A DNA stretch of 64,000 nucleotides from Crotalaria pallida (Eukaryota; Streptophyta; Magnoliopsida; Fabales; Fabaceae). Numbering within the stretch: the stretch's first letter is position 1; the number at the start of each line of letters is the position of its first letter. Below the pieces are notes generated by a model. It searched no databases. It was not told where the DNA came from and saw nothing but the letters and a program-made list of their open reading frames with translations. The DNA is taken from the NCBI GenBank assembly GCA_037953625.1, contig CM075649.1:74307290-74371289 (forward strand), given 5' to 3'. Of the stretch, positions 1 through 12,200 are shown piece after piece. The position numbers and the translations under genes were made by a program.

Positions 1-380
1 ATCTCAATCTCATCCGCATCCAGAAATTCTTCCTCAATGTCCTCCTCTGGGTCTTCCTCTGGTTCACTCTCCTCCATGGCCTCGAATGCATCATCCGGGA
101 GATCGCTCAAAGCTTCATCTAGTTCCTCTAGCTCCTCAGCCTCCGGGTCAATCCTCACCGGCAAAGGCATCGGATGTCCACCATGATAGTCCACCAGTCC
201 ACCGGTTTGCAGATCCGAAAGCACAAAGCGACATGTACGTGTATCGGGGGCCGTTCCTCGAAGGGTATGGTTGGGATCGAAGATGCGAACCTCGGTGACT
301 CCACGCCACTCCCAACCTCGATAATTCACTTCCCATCTGCCTCCGTCTCGGATGTCGAACGTAAACTTAACCGAATCCAT
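1..380 (-). CDS. LTR-embedded ORF, 3' LTR copy (cut by window edge)
   Basis: On the - strand an ATG at 380 opens a frame that runs to position 1 without a stop; it is the counterpart of the 141-codon ORF in the 5' LTR. The first half is neutral with many Trp and Arg residues (WEVNYRGWEWRGV), the second half strongly acidic (EEDPEEDIEEEF). Compared with the other LTR copy there are about eight amino-acid changes and four silent ones. Four of the replacements are C-to-T changes at CpG on the coding strand, the pattern of deaminated methylcytosine. I do not recognise the protein. Being in an LTR, it may be a leader ORF of the element's own transcript rather than a host gene. Confidence 0.5.
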   Translation of the reverse strand, partial: MDSVKFTFDIRDGGRWEVNYRGWEWRGVTEVRIFDPNHTLRGTAPDTRTCRFVLSDLQTGGLVDYHGGHPMPLPVRIDPEAEELEELDEALSDLPDDAFEAMEESEPEEDPEEDIEEEFLDADEIE

Positions 381-807
381 GAACTAAAGGTTGGCAACAT
401 AGGAACAGATACATAGACACGGACAGAAGAATTTGAGAGAGTAAGTATTCCCAGACATGTGATGCCAACAGTGTGGAATTACAGTAGGTAAGATATTAAG
501 ATAGACAAACCATACAAACAGACAACACATAAAGATAATCACATAGACTCATAGGGATACTTCATTCCAATACCTTTCTTTCCTTACTACCTTATGCATA
601 TTCTCATATCATTAATTACTTCTACTGCGAAATCTCTGATTTCACCTCCTTCCAAACTCATCGTCTTATCCATACTCATACACAAAGGTTACTCTTGACT
701 ACCTTGACATATATATATATATATAATTCTTTCTTAGTTAATTTTTATGAATTTGAATCCATCAATGATGTAGGTTTTTAATCATCATTGAGGAAAAACG
801 CTCTCAT

Positions 808-1260
808 GTTAGCACACACGTCTACATCTCCTCGGTAATCCACCCAACCTATTCGGAAGCAAACAGGAGTACAGGACCTTTACCGTACGGGCACGACAAC
901 TGTCTCACAACAAATGGTCCTAGACCAGGAGGACTCAGCCTCAATCAATAATATCAATTCATAAACATTCATGGCACACTGTCTCACAATGGCAATCAAG
1001 ATGCCCCACTCCAGTCCCTCTCACTGTTCTAGATTTGCAATCTAGGGGGCGACAGTACTAATTCTAGTTTGCAAAGCAGAACTCACCACGGCATTGGACC
1101 CAATCCCCACCACGTTAGTGCGCCACTTGTGGAATTTGTTCCGCCTAGAATAGTACTCTAGCCTTCTTGACGTATCACCGTCATTGTCCTCCCCTAATGC
1201 AATCTCCTCCTAAGTATCCGCAAATACTTATGGTTTCTTCCTCTCCACTACTTCGGGTCA
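808..1260 (-). other. Conserved LTR block shared with element D
   Basis: Ordered short matches link this block to 19300-19735 in the D' LTR: tagcacacacgt, a GGGGGCGACAG core (1046 here, 19524 there), cttcttgacgt and ctctccactact. The rest of the two LTRs is largely unalignable by eye. No shared reading frame is visible, so the conserved unit looks non-coding. In F the GGGGGCGACAG core is preceded by a 7-bp stem hairpin (CTAGATT/AATCTAG). Confidence 0.6.
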
Positions 1261-1479
1261 CTCATAACTCACCGCGTTAATACATGTCTTTAAAAAGTCT
1301 TTTAATTAAAGGCTTATCCTATTGGTCGGCTCATCCTTCGTGCATCCCTTCAACGAGTCCCGACCACTAATCTTCTCAAAACATCTCTTTTCTCAACATC
1401 GCACAGAGCTGGGTTTTCCTTGACAGCCAAACTTCTCATCTCATCATCCATCATCAAAACTCTTGTTTCTTTCTCATCT

Positions 1480-1822
1480 TGAAAATACCTTTCCAAAAAT
1501 AAGGTTTCACAAAATCCTTCCCAGATAATGTTTTCACAAACTTTTTCAAAAAAATAAAACTTTCTCAAACACCTCCCCAAAATAAAGTTTCACAAATCCT
1601 TTTCAAAAATAGGTTTTCACAAACTTCTTTCAAAAATAGTATTTCATCAATTCCTTTCAAAAAATAAAGTTTCACAAAGTCTTTTCAAAAATAGGGTTTT
1701 ATAAAATCCTTTCCAAAAATAATATCTCACAAATCCCTTTTCAAAATAAAGTTCACCAAAATCCTTTCGAAAATAATGTCTCATGACTCTTTTCAAGAAA
1801 ATCCCTCCACAAAACTTTTTCA
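1480..1822. repeat. Minisatellite, about 28-bp units, in F LTR
   Basis: About a dozen degenerate units of 26-28 bp follow each other, each with a core like cttttcaaaaata followed by a tttcacaaa-type segment. The same array with the same unit order is at about 8892-9234 in the other LTR, so it predates the insertion. Confidence 0.75.
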
Positions 1823-4589
1823 AAAACATTGTTTTCCCTTGTCAATCTCTCATTCTAATTCCTCATAACTGGACCTCAGAATTCAAACATATCACCATTG
1901 TTTCCCCAAACTCTGGCTCAACTCATTACTTTCATCACTTGGTCCTTTCCCGATAACGTCTTACATCTTTCCTCACTCATTTCTTATCTCTTATATTCTT
2001 GATCATTATTATTCACAGCGTAGTCACGCTCCACATCAGACTAATCATAAGTAATAGATAAATAGGCAAATAAATAACATGCTAACATTCAGACGCAATC
2101 AAATACACTCATTATATACTCTTACCGACTCAAAACACTAGGTTTCGACTTTTGAGATGGTCGAAACACTTTATATGTTACCTAAATACCACGGTGTTTG
2201 GGGGAAACTTCTCTCTCACCTCGACTGACGATAATTCTCACGATACGCTCCTTGGTTCCCGACGCGGCGCTCGTAACTGCTTCCCGATTGTTACTAGAAC
2301 TCAAATAACTCCCTCTTATTAAAAATCGTTCTTATAAAAATTATTTAGAAAACAAAACATCACTACCCAAAAATCACTTTGACTTCAATTAAGTAAAAAC
2401 ATTTCCGTACTTAAGAATTTAAAACTCGTAACATTCATTTCAAAAACATGCTTAACAAAACATGAATAGTTCCTTGGCTTTCAAAAAGGCCACATTTATC
2501 TTAAGGTTTTCTTATGAAAATCATTTGTTAAATTAAAACCATGAACTTCATAAATCAATGGAAAAATCTTTTCAAAACAATGCTTTTCAATTAACCAAAT
2601 CATTTGGTTCACTTTATTTTCTTTAAAACCGAATCAAATCAAAAGAAACAACACAAAGATTAAATCAAAAACCTTTTAAAAATATTAAACCATTCAAACA
2701 TACACAACAATTAAAATCCATTTATCATTTCATGCACAAAAAACAAGACACACATATGCACCTAATTTCTATGCATGGCCGAATCCTATCCTACATGAGA
2801 CAATGTTTATATATTCCAACACCAATGATTATATGCACTAGAATAACACATGCACATATGACAATTATATCATCCTACTTCCAAACATCATAATTTAACA
2901 ATGATTAAAGAAAAGGACACACTTAATTAAAATCATGCTAATCATCATATAAACCAACACACAAAGGAGAAATCAATTTAATTCCTTTACTTTCATGTCA
3001 AGACCGAATGGAATAAAAAAAGGAAATCATTCAATACAATCATTTATGAAATCAACTTCCTTTTATTCAAAACTAACTCAAATAATATCACATAAGAAAA
3101 TAAAATGGCCTAAGGTTTGTTCCTAAACCGGTTGGGATCATGAAAAATCACTTTTAAGTTTGAAATCAAAAGATTTAAGTCCCATAGGTTTAGAAATCCT
3201 TAATCCTAACAATAAAACACACATGCAAAATGAAATAAACTAACTTTAGACATTTATAAGCACAAACCGTGAGCTTCACAAGAAAATTCAACAAGTTTTA
3301 GTGAAATCACAATAACATCAAGAATCATGTCAAGATCTTTGTTTTTCAAACCTCAAATAATTTCATGCATGCACCAAAAATCTTTGAATGGGACAATTTC
3401 AACATGCATGTAAGTAAAATGATGATCTAGCATGGTTTTCTATTTTCCTAGGCTTGACCGAATGATAACATGCAAAAAGGCAAGATCTCTAAATTCTACT
3501 TTCACATGCAAAGATCAAAACTCAAGATCAAATTATGCAAAACTTTTAAAATATCATCTTCTTTCTTAAACTATCAACCAAATCATCATCACACACACAA
3601 ACAAAATCTTGATTTAAACTCTTTTTTTTTTACAAAAAGATTATTTCTAAAGCTTGTTATGTTTATTTCCTTTTGAAAACCGTAACATGCACCCAAGAAA
3701 AATTAAGATTTGCACTCAAACAAGTATACAAAATTCAAACTTCATGTTTTCTCAAAGATCAATCATAGATCAAAACATGCAAAAGAAAATCAAGGCAAAA
3801 ACATAGACTTAAACACAAAACCTAAACAAAACCGTGAAGAACAAGTTAAGAATAAAACATCCAAGTACAAATATCCAAGATCAAGTCATAGAATCAACAT
3901 GCAAGGCAACAAAACTTCAAGATCATAGGAAAATAAACACATGCACTACAAAATTTAAACTTAAACAAAGTCCATATAAAGTCCTTTACAAAACATAATC
4001 ACTTCACTAAACTCTCTTAAATGACTACCTTAAATCAAGATCTCTAACTAAATCTTCAAGCTTCAAGTCTCTTCTTCTCCTCCTAGGGTTGGCTTCGGCC
4101 TCCTCCTTCTATGGTTGATGGGTGGCTTTTCTCTTCTAATCCTTGAAGAAGAATAGGGTTGAGAAGAAAATCAAAGAAGTTTGGGTCAAGAACTTAGAGG
4201 TTTCACTCTTCTTTCTCTCCTCTCCCTCACGGCCTCACTCTCTTTTCTCTCTAGAGTCTCAAGAGCTTGATGTACTCTTCGACTAAGTGTTTAGAATTTG
4301 TGAAGAAATGAGAATGAACTAGCCAACACTCACTCCTTCCTACGGTTTTAAGAGCAAACAAGGGTGGGTCATTTTCCTATTTTAACCTCGGTTCATGGCT
4401 TGGTTCAAGGGCAATTTGGTCTACTCAAAAACTTGCATGGGAAGGGTCTTTTCAATGGTGAGACAAGGTTGAAAAAAGTCCTCCTAGGCATCATGAGTCA
4501 CACCATCTAGTTCATCCTATTTTCTATTTAATTCCTAATTTCTTCATGGCCAAGAAAATAAGCTCCACTTGGTTCCCTTATTCCTACAC

Positions 4590-4900
4590 TCGGCCGAACA
4601 TACACACACATGCACATACAATTTCATTTCACATTATCATCATAAGCATACAAGATTGATTCATGGGATATCCTAAAAAAATCTAATGCAAGTATTCAAG
4701 CACATATACACATGCATACCACTCCTCTTCATGTTATCATAATAAGCACATAGCATGGAATCATGGAATAATACTCATACATATTAAATCATACATACAA
4801 CACCTTAGGACATCATGTTTCCACTCAAAACACACGGCACATACATACACATACACACATATGCAATCTTCTTTTCATGTTATCACATAGCATTAAATCA
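4590..4900. repeat. Degenerate CA-rich repeats in F U3
   Basis: Three imperfect copies of a segment with a cacatgcacata-type core followed by a catgttatcat-type segment lie at about 4590-4660, 4695-4760 and 4835-4900, that is 400-715 bp from the LTR start. The same segments are in the other LTR at about 12005-12315. Similar TG-rich segments occur at about the same distance from the LTR start in element E (63740-63930). Confidence 0.5.
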
Positions 4901-5305
4901 CATATTTAATACATATTCACATTCACACAATTCATGCATTCATTCATTTAAATTTACTAATTAAATTTCATACATAATTCATTGCACAAATTCAAAAATT
5001 CCAAACTTTAAAGAAAATCAATCAACCGTACTAATTCAATTACAAAAATAACCTTTACTTAATTTTGAAATAAAACCATATTTTCACATAAATCAAAATC
5101 TTCAAAAGAAATCATTTATTCAAAACCTCAAATCATAAAAGAAAATTCGTTTCTTGAAGAAATCTCAAAAAAAATCAAAATCAAACTTCACATAAAATCA
5201 CTTGCTAAAACACTTTAACTGAAAAGTCTTGCTTAAATTCTGAAAAATTCATTTTGAATAAAATCTGATTGATTTATTTGAGTCCAGAAAATGCGGGATG
5301 TTACA

Positions 5306-5322
5306 TTCTCCCCAACTTGATG
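5306..5322 (-). promoter_or_regulatory. Polypurine tract of element F
   Basis: The - strand reads AAGTTGGGGAGAA directly before the LTR start TGTAACATCC. This is the expected plus-strand primer site for reverse transcription and fixes the 3' LTR boundary at 5305. Confidence 0.85.
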
Positions 5323-5720
5323 ATTTCTCGTCCTCGAGAAATGATGCGTGAAATCGTCTCATCCAAGAGTGCGTAGCTCCTCGCAGCAAGCTTCTTCCTT
5401 ATTCTCGGACGAGCTGACTGCCGCGACGCAACGCTCAATCGCTGTTCTCAGGAAGAATTCTGATTCAAGCTTATCAAAATAATCTCTGGGGTTATTCCAT
5501 TGTCTAATACAATGGTGTATAACAACAAAGCTTTGCTAAATGAATTAAATTCTCAAGGTTGTTCAAGGTTGCTGAAAAAAATAGCAACTTGAAAGGAAAA
5601 GAATGTAATGCTCATGCCAATCTGGACAAACCACTATCATCACGATTTCGTTCTCAGCTTACCCTTTTCTAACAATTTCCAGCCTAATCAGGTCACCTTA
5701 AAATCTCAAGTCTCTATCTA

Positions 5721-5732
5721 CTCCCCAACTTT
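5721..5732 (-). promoter_or_regulatory. Internal polypurine-like motif of element F
   Basis: The - strand reads AAAGTTGGGGAG, close to the terminal tract of the same element. The same 12-mer lies inside the internal domains of E (14480-14491), D (38576-38587) and D' (33898-33909). It could be a second plus-strand priming site; that is inference. Confidence 0.5.
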
Positions 5733-6923
5733 AATGACTCTTACCACTATACGCTTCCACTATAGTCAGAACTCAACTCCAATAACTCTCAATCCTTGCC
5801 TCAGATTCCACTAAACATTCACCCTTATAACTTCATCTTATTCATGACTAGTCCTTCCTTTCTTCAAACTACAGCTAATCCTCAAGAAATATATGCTTCA
5901 CTTCACGCCTCCTATTACTTACTGATCATAACTTAAGCATTCTAACTCCTTTTTCCACCCTTCTTGTTTCATCTTAAGATCTAAATCCATTGAGTCTTCT
6001 TCGATTCTGGAATCATTCGGCTGACAAAAGATCTTCACTCCTATTGGACTACTCTAATCCACAATTTACCGTCACCTTTATTGACCAAGACCACACACGC
6101 TCTTCACTCACCCTAACTTGATCAATACTTAGGGATTCAAATTGTAAAATCCTTCGCTTTATCTAACCAATTTTCCCACCATTTACAGCAATTCATACTC
6201 GACCATATCATTCACCCTTTCTCCAATTCCAACTCTATGACTACTAACTCTTCCTACTCCCTCGGACTTTCTACTGCCTCGATACTACCTAGACCAAAGA
6301 TCCGGATAAATTACCCTCATTCATACTTAGTTCTAACTGACTCCTCCCATCCTCCATCTTACCTAAGACTCAAAGACATCCCTACTCTACATTATAGCCA
6401 ATATGCTCCCTCCTTTTCATTCATCCTGGTCTTCACCCTTCTTTTTTTTAATACTGCTAATTTCCCTTAACAAAACTTCACAATCTATTCCTAATTCAGG
6501 GTAAACTACTTGACTGGCATAAGTCATGACCAAAATTTTGGGGATCAAACGGCTTGGTAACAGGGAAGGTTTACAAATCAAGTTCACAAATTGGGTTTAA
6601 TCAAGTCAAAAGGGCACAAAGTTACTTTAGAAATGAATCAAACAATCATGAAGTAGGTTTAGAGTTAAAATCAAAAGTTCAGGGGTTATTCTGAACAAAA
6701 AGGGCTCACAACAAACAAGGGTTTCAATCAGAGAATGGTAAGTTCAGACAAGAAAGATAGGCTTCACTACGATTCTGAGTCGCAGGTTCTACGACAAAAC
6801 TCGGCGTACCCAAGCGATCATTCGCACACTCTCGACGCTTCTATCTCTAATCGTCCTAGACTAACGCACAAAACGCACTATGAAGTATATATCCCATGTA
6901 TTCACCACCTTAAGCTAAACATT

Positions 6924-6935
6924 GCTCTGATACCA
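6924..6935 (-). promoter_or_regulatory. Primer-binding site of element F (initiator-Met tRNA)
   Basis: The - strand carries TGGTATCAGAGC, complementary to the 3' end of plant initiator-methionine tRNA, four bases (GTTG) inside the 5' LTR end. Same motif and same 4-base spacer as element E at 13173-13188. Confidence 0.9.
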
Positions 6936-7352
6936 CAACTGTAACACCCCGATTTGGCAACCTGAAACTTTAAATAAAATATGGTGAAAATTAGGGCCAT
7001 TTTTTTTTGAAACACGTAGCACGGTTGAGTGGCATGAGTATGAGGACCAATAAGTTATTTTCCAAAAAAAAAAAAAATCTTGCGCAATTAAAATAGTGTT
7101 CTCACACATCATGCTAAGTTTCAAGTTCCAAACCGAAGTGTCACACGACACCGCACTTTGCAACTTGATTCTTCTCAACTTAGTTATCGTTGCCCGTTTC
7201 TTTTTCATAAGAAAGATCAGTGGTGCATAGTTAAATATAGTATTCATTAAAGTAAGTTCGGGGATTATACCAGGATATCGCAACTGTCTAGCTGAGTGAA
7301 TACAAGGAAATATAATACTTCAACTAAGGTAAAGAAACTACCAACGGGCTCA

Positions 7353-7778
7353 CTAAGTTGAAGACGATGGATCCACGGGAGGTGCCTCACTCGGGTCGAT
7401 CTCAATCTCATCCGCATCCGGAAATTCTTCCTCAATGTCCTCCTCTGGGTCTTCCTCTGGTTCACTCTCCTCCATGGCCTCGAATGCATCATCCGGGAGA
7501 TCGTTCAAAGCTTCATCCAATTCCTCTAGCTCCTCAGCCTCCTGGTCAATCCTCGCCGGCAAAGGCATCGGATGTCCACCATGATAGTCCGCCGGTCCAC
7601 CGGTTTGCAGATCCGAAATCACAAAGCGACAAGTACGTGTATCGGGGGCCGTTCCTCGAAGGGTATGGTTGGGATCGAAGATGCGAACCTCGGTGACTCC
7701 ACGCCACTCCCAACCTCGATAATTCACTTCCCATCTGCCTTCGTCTCGGATGTCAAACGTAAACTTAACCGAATCCAT
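7353..7778 (-). CDS. LTR-embedded ORF, 141 codons, unrecognised acidic-tailed protein
   Basis: ATG at 7778-7776, stop at 7355-7353. Residues 1-60 are a Trp/Arg-containing region (DIRDEGRWEVNYRGWEWRGV) and residues about 80-130 are a strongly acidic tail (EEDPEEDIEEEF), ending PPVDPSSST. There is no signal peptide, membrane segment or known domain that I recognise. The ATG is preceded by CCAACCTTTAG, which could be a splice acceptor, with a plausible donor about 3.6 kb upstream at 11441; a spliced leader would bring this ORF near the 5' end of the element transcript. The stop lies 413 bp from the LTR 3' end. In element E an acidic frame ends exactly 413 bp from its LTR end, and in D' a frame ends at the equivalent site. 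Conservation of position across families is the main argument that it is real. It is not a known gag or pol domain. Confidence 0.5.
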   Translation of the reverse strand: MDSVKFTFDIRDEGRWEVNYRGWEWRGVTEVRIFDPNHTLRGTAPDTRTCRFVISDLQTGGPADYHGGHPMPLPARIDQEAEELEELDEALNDLPDDAFEAMEESEPEEDPEEDIEEEFPDADEIEIDPSEAPPVDPSSST

Positions 7779-8221
7779 GAACTAAAGGTTGGCAACATAG
7801 GAACAGATACATAGACACGGACAGAAGAATTTGAGAGAGTAAGTATTCCCAGACATGTGATGCCAACAGTGTGGAATTACAGTAGGTAAGATATTAAGAT
7901 AGACAAACCATACAAACAGACAACACATAAAGATAATCACATAGACTCATAGGGATACTTACTTCATTCCAATACCTTTCTTTCCTTACTACCTTATGCA
8001 TATTCTCATATCATTAATTACTTTTGCTGCGAAATCTCTGATTTCACCTCCTTCCAAACTCATCGTCTTATCCATACTCATACACAAAGGTTACTCTTGA
8101 CTACCTCGACATATATATATATATATAATTCTTTCTAATCTTAGTTAAGTTTTATGAATTCGAATCCATCAATGATGTAGGGGTTTTTAATCATCATTGA
8201 GGAAAAACGCTCTCATCATGT

Positions 8222-8675
8222 TAGCACACACGTCTACATCTCCTCGGTAATCCACCCAACCTATTCGGAAGCAAACAGGAGTACAGGACCTTTACCGTGC
8301 GGGCACGACAGCTGTCTCACAACAAATGGTCCCAGACCAGGAGGACTCAGCCTCAATCAATAATATCAATTCATAAACATTCATGGCACACTGTCTCACA
8401 GTGGCAATCAAGATGCCCCACTCCAGTCCCTCTCACTGTTCTAGATTTGCAATCTAGGGGGCGACAGTACTAATTCTAGTTTGCAAAGCAGAACTCGCCA
8501 CGGCATTGGACCCAGTCCCCACCACGTTAGTGCGCCACTTGTGGAATTTGTTCCGCCTAGAATAGTACTCTAGCCTTCTTGACGTATCACCGTCATTGTC
8601 CTCCCCTAATGCAATCTCCTCCTAAGTATCCGCAGATACTTATGGTTTCTTCCTCTCCACTACTTCGGGTCACTC
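8222..8675 (-). other. Conserved LTR block, 5' LTR copy of element F
   Basis: Same block as 808-1260, with the hairpin and GGGGGCGACAG core retained at about 8445-8465. It matches the D LTR block at 19300-19735 in order and spacing. Confidence 0.55.
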
Positions 8676-8891
8676 ATAACTCACCGCGTTAATACATGTC
8701 TTTAAAAAGTCTTTTAATTAAAGGCTTATCCTATTGGTCGGCTCATCCTTCGTGCATCCCTTCAACGAGTCCCGACCACTAATCTTCTCAAAACATCTCT
8801 TTTCTCAACATCGCACAGAGCTGGGTTTTCCTTGACAGCCAAACTTCTCATCTCATCATCCATCATCAAAACTCTTGTTTCTTTCTCATCT

Positions 8892-9234
8892 TGAAAATAC
8901 CTTTCCAAAAATAAGGTTTCACAAAATCCTTCCCAGATAATGTTTTCACAAACTTTTTCAAAAAAATAAAACTTTCTCAAACACCTCCCCAAAATAAAGT
9001 TTCACAAATCCTTTTCAAAAATAGGTTTTCACAAACTTCTTTCAAAAATAGTATTTCATCAATTCCTTTCAAAAAATAAAGTTTCACAAAGTCTTTTCAA
9101 AAATAGGGTTTTATAAAATCCTTTCCAAAAATAATATCTCACAAATCCCTTTTCAAAATAAAGTTCACCAAAATCCTTTCGAAAATAATGTCTCATGACT
9201 CTTTTCAAGAATATCCCTCCGCAAAACTTTTTCA
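8892..9234. repeat. Minisatellite in F 5' LTR
   Basis: Second LTR copy of the roughly 28-bp degenerate array; nearly identical to 1480-1822. Confidence 0.7.
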
Positions 9235-12200
9235 AAAACATTGTTTTCCCTTGTCAATCTCTCATTCTAATTCCTCATAACTGGACCTCAGAATTCAAAC
9301 ATATCACCATTGTTTCCCCAAGCTCTGGCTCAACTCATTACTTTCATCACTTGGTCCTTTCCCGATAACGTCTTACATCTTTCCTCACTCATTTCTTATC
9401 TCTTATATTCTTGATCATTATTATTCACAGCGTAGTCACGCTCCACATCAGGCTAATCATAAGTAATAGATAAATAGGAAAATAAATAACATGCTAACAT
9501 TCAGACGCAATCAAATACACTCATTATATACTCTTAGCGACTCAAAACACTAGGTTTCGACTTTTGAGATGGTCGAAACACTTAATATGTTACCTAAATA
9601 CCACGGTGTTTGGGGGAAACTTCTCTCTCACCTCGACTGACGATAATTCTCACGATACGCTCCTTGGTTCCCGACGCGGCGCTCGTAACTGCTTCCCGAT
9701 TGTTACTGGAACTCAAATAACTCCCTCTTATTAAAAATCGTTCTTATAAAAATTATTTAGAAAACAAAACATCATTACCCAAAAATCACTTTGACTTCAA
9801 TTAAGTAAAAACATTTCCGTACTTAAGAATTTAAAACTCGTAACATTCATTTCAAAAACTTGCTTAACAAAACATGAATAGTTCCTTGGCTTTCAAAAAG
9901 GCCACATTTATCTTAAGGTTTTCTTATGAAAATCATTTGTTAAATTAAAACCATGAACTTCATAAATCAATGGAAAAATCTTTTCAAAGCAATGCTTTTC
10001 AATTAACCAAATCATTTGGTTCACTTTATTTTCTTTAAAACCGAATCAAATCAAAAGAAACAACACAAAGATTAAATCAAAAACCTTTTAAAAATATTAA
10101 ACCATTCAAACATACACAACAATTATAATCCATTTATCATTTCATGCACATAAAACAAGACACACATATGCACCTAATTTCTATGCATGGCCGAATCCTA
10201 TCCTACATGAGACAATGTTTATATATTCCAACACCAATGATTATATGCACTAGAATAACACATGCACATATGACAATTATATCATCCTACTTCCAAACAT
10301 CATAATTTAACAATGATTAAAGAAAAGGACACACTTAATTAAAATCATGCTAATCATCATATAAACCAACACACAAAGGAGAAATCAATTTAATTCCTTT
10401 ACTTTCATGTCAAGACCGAATGGAATAAAAAAAGGAAATCATTCAATACAATCATTTATCAAATCAACTTCCTTTTATTCAAAAATAACTCAAATAATAT
10501 CACATAAGAAAATAAAATGGCCTAAGGTTTGTTCCTAAACCGGTTGGGATCATGAAAAATTACTTTTAAGTTTGAAATCAAAAGATTTAAGTCCCATAGG
10601 TTTAGAAATCCTTAATCATAACAATAAAACACACATGCAAAATGAAATAAACTAACTTTAGACATTTATAAGCACAAACTGTGAGCTTCACAAGAAAATT
10701 CAACAAGTTTTAGTCAAATCACAATAACATCAAGAATCATGTCAAGATCTTTGTTTTTCAAAACCTCAAATAATTTCATGCATGCACCAAAAATCTTTGA
10801 ATGGGACAATTTCAACATGCATGTAAGTAAAATGATGATCTAGCATGGTTTTCTATTTTCCTAGGCTTGACCGAATGATAACATGCAAAAAGGCAAGATC
10901 TCTAAATTCTACTTTCACATGTAAAGATCAAAACTCAAGATCAAATTATGCAAAACTTTTAAAATATCATCTTCTTTCTTAAACTATCAACCAAATCATC
11001 ATCACACACACAAACAAAATCTTGATTTAAACTCTTTTTTTTTACAAAAAGATTATTTCTAAAGCTTGTTATGTTTATTTCCTTTTGAAAACCGTAACAT
11101 GCACCCAAGAAAAATTAAGATTTGCACTCAAACAAGTATACAAAATTCAAACTTCATGTTTTCTCAAAGATCAATCATAGATAAAAACATGCAAAAGAAA
11201 ATCAAGGCAAAAACATAGACTTAAACACAAAACCTAAACAAAACCGTGAAGAACAAGTTAAGAATAAAACATCCAAGTACAAATATCCAAGATCAAGTCA
11301 TAGAATCAACATGCAAGGCAACAAAACTTCAAGATCATAGGAAAATAAACACATGCACTACAAAATTTAAACTTAAACAAAGTCCATATAAAGTCCTTTA
11401 CAAAACATAATCACTTCACTAAACTCTCTTAAATGACTACCTTAAATCAAGATCTCTAACTAAATCTTCAAGCTTCAAGTCTCTTCTTCTCCTCCTAGGG
11501 TTGGCTTCGGCCTCCTCCTTCTATGGTTGATGGGTGGCTTTTCTCTTCTAATCCTTGAAGAAGAATAGGGTTGAGAAGAAAATCAAAGAAGTTTGGGTCA
11601 AGAACTTAGAGGTTTCACTCTTCTTTCTCTCCTCTCCCTCACGGCCTCACGCTCTTTTCTCTCTAGAGTCTCAAGAGCTTGATGTACTCTTGGACTAAGT
11701 GTTTAGAATTTGGGTAGAAATGAGAATGAACTAGCCAACACTCACTCCTTCCTACGGTTTTAAGAGCAAACAAGGGTGGGTCATTTTCCTATTTTAACCT
11801 CGGTTCATGGCTTGGTTCAAGGGCAATTTGGTCTACTCAAAAACTTGCATGGGAAGGGTCTTTTCAATGGTGAGACAAGGTTGAAAAAAGTCCTCCTAGG
11901 CATCATGAGTCACACCATCTAGTTCATCCTATTTTCTATTTAATTCCTAATTTCTTCATGGCCAAGAAAATAAGCTCCACTTGGTTCCCTTATTCCTACA
12001 CTCGGCCGAACATACACACACATGCACATACAATTTCATTTCACATTATCATCATAAGCATACAAGATTGATTCATGGGATATCCTAAAAAAATCTAATG
12101 CAAGTATTCAAGCACATATACACATGCATACCACTCCTCTTCATGTTATCATAATAAGCACATAGCATGGAATCATGGAATAATACTCATACATATTAAA

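Larger units (their letters stand above)
1..5305 (-). repeat. 3' LTR of element F (partial)
   Basis: This - strand LTR starts at 5305 just after the purine tract and runs off the left edge. It matches 7399-12718 almost throughout; small indels include 4 bp near 563 and differing A or T runs. It contains a copy of the LTR ORF, a conserved block at 808-1260, a minisatellite at about 1480-1822 and U3 repeats at about 4590-4900. Confidence 0.9.
5306..6939 (-). other. Internal domain of element F
   Basis: The 1634-bp internal domain lies between the two giant LTRs. No frame of convincing length or motif content is present on the - strand; short open stretches on the + strand lack any family signature. 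Next to the 3' LTR, the - strand carries TTTCTCGAGGACGAGAAATC, a sequence shared in slightly altered form by elements D and E and typical of the end of pol in many plant Ty3/gypsy elements, so it may be a relic of an autonomous ancestor. A purine motif inside the domain is listed separately. Confidence 0.75.

Noticed and set aside
1647..1829. A 60-codon - strand frame rich in Phe, Lys and Arg (also at 9059-9241)
   Set aside because: It is a translation of the roughly 28-bp minisatellite in the F LTR; no protein family signal.
2300..4000. Possible host gene in the long AT-rich stretch
   Set aside because: It repeats in the other F LTR with the same borders, so it is LTR sequence; no coding frame or splice structure was found.
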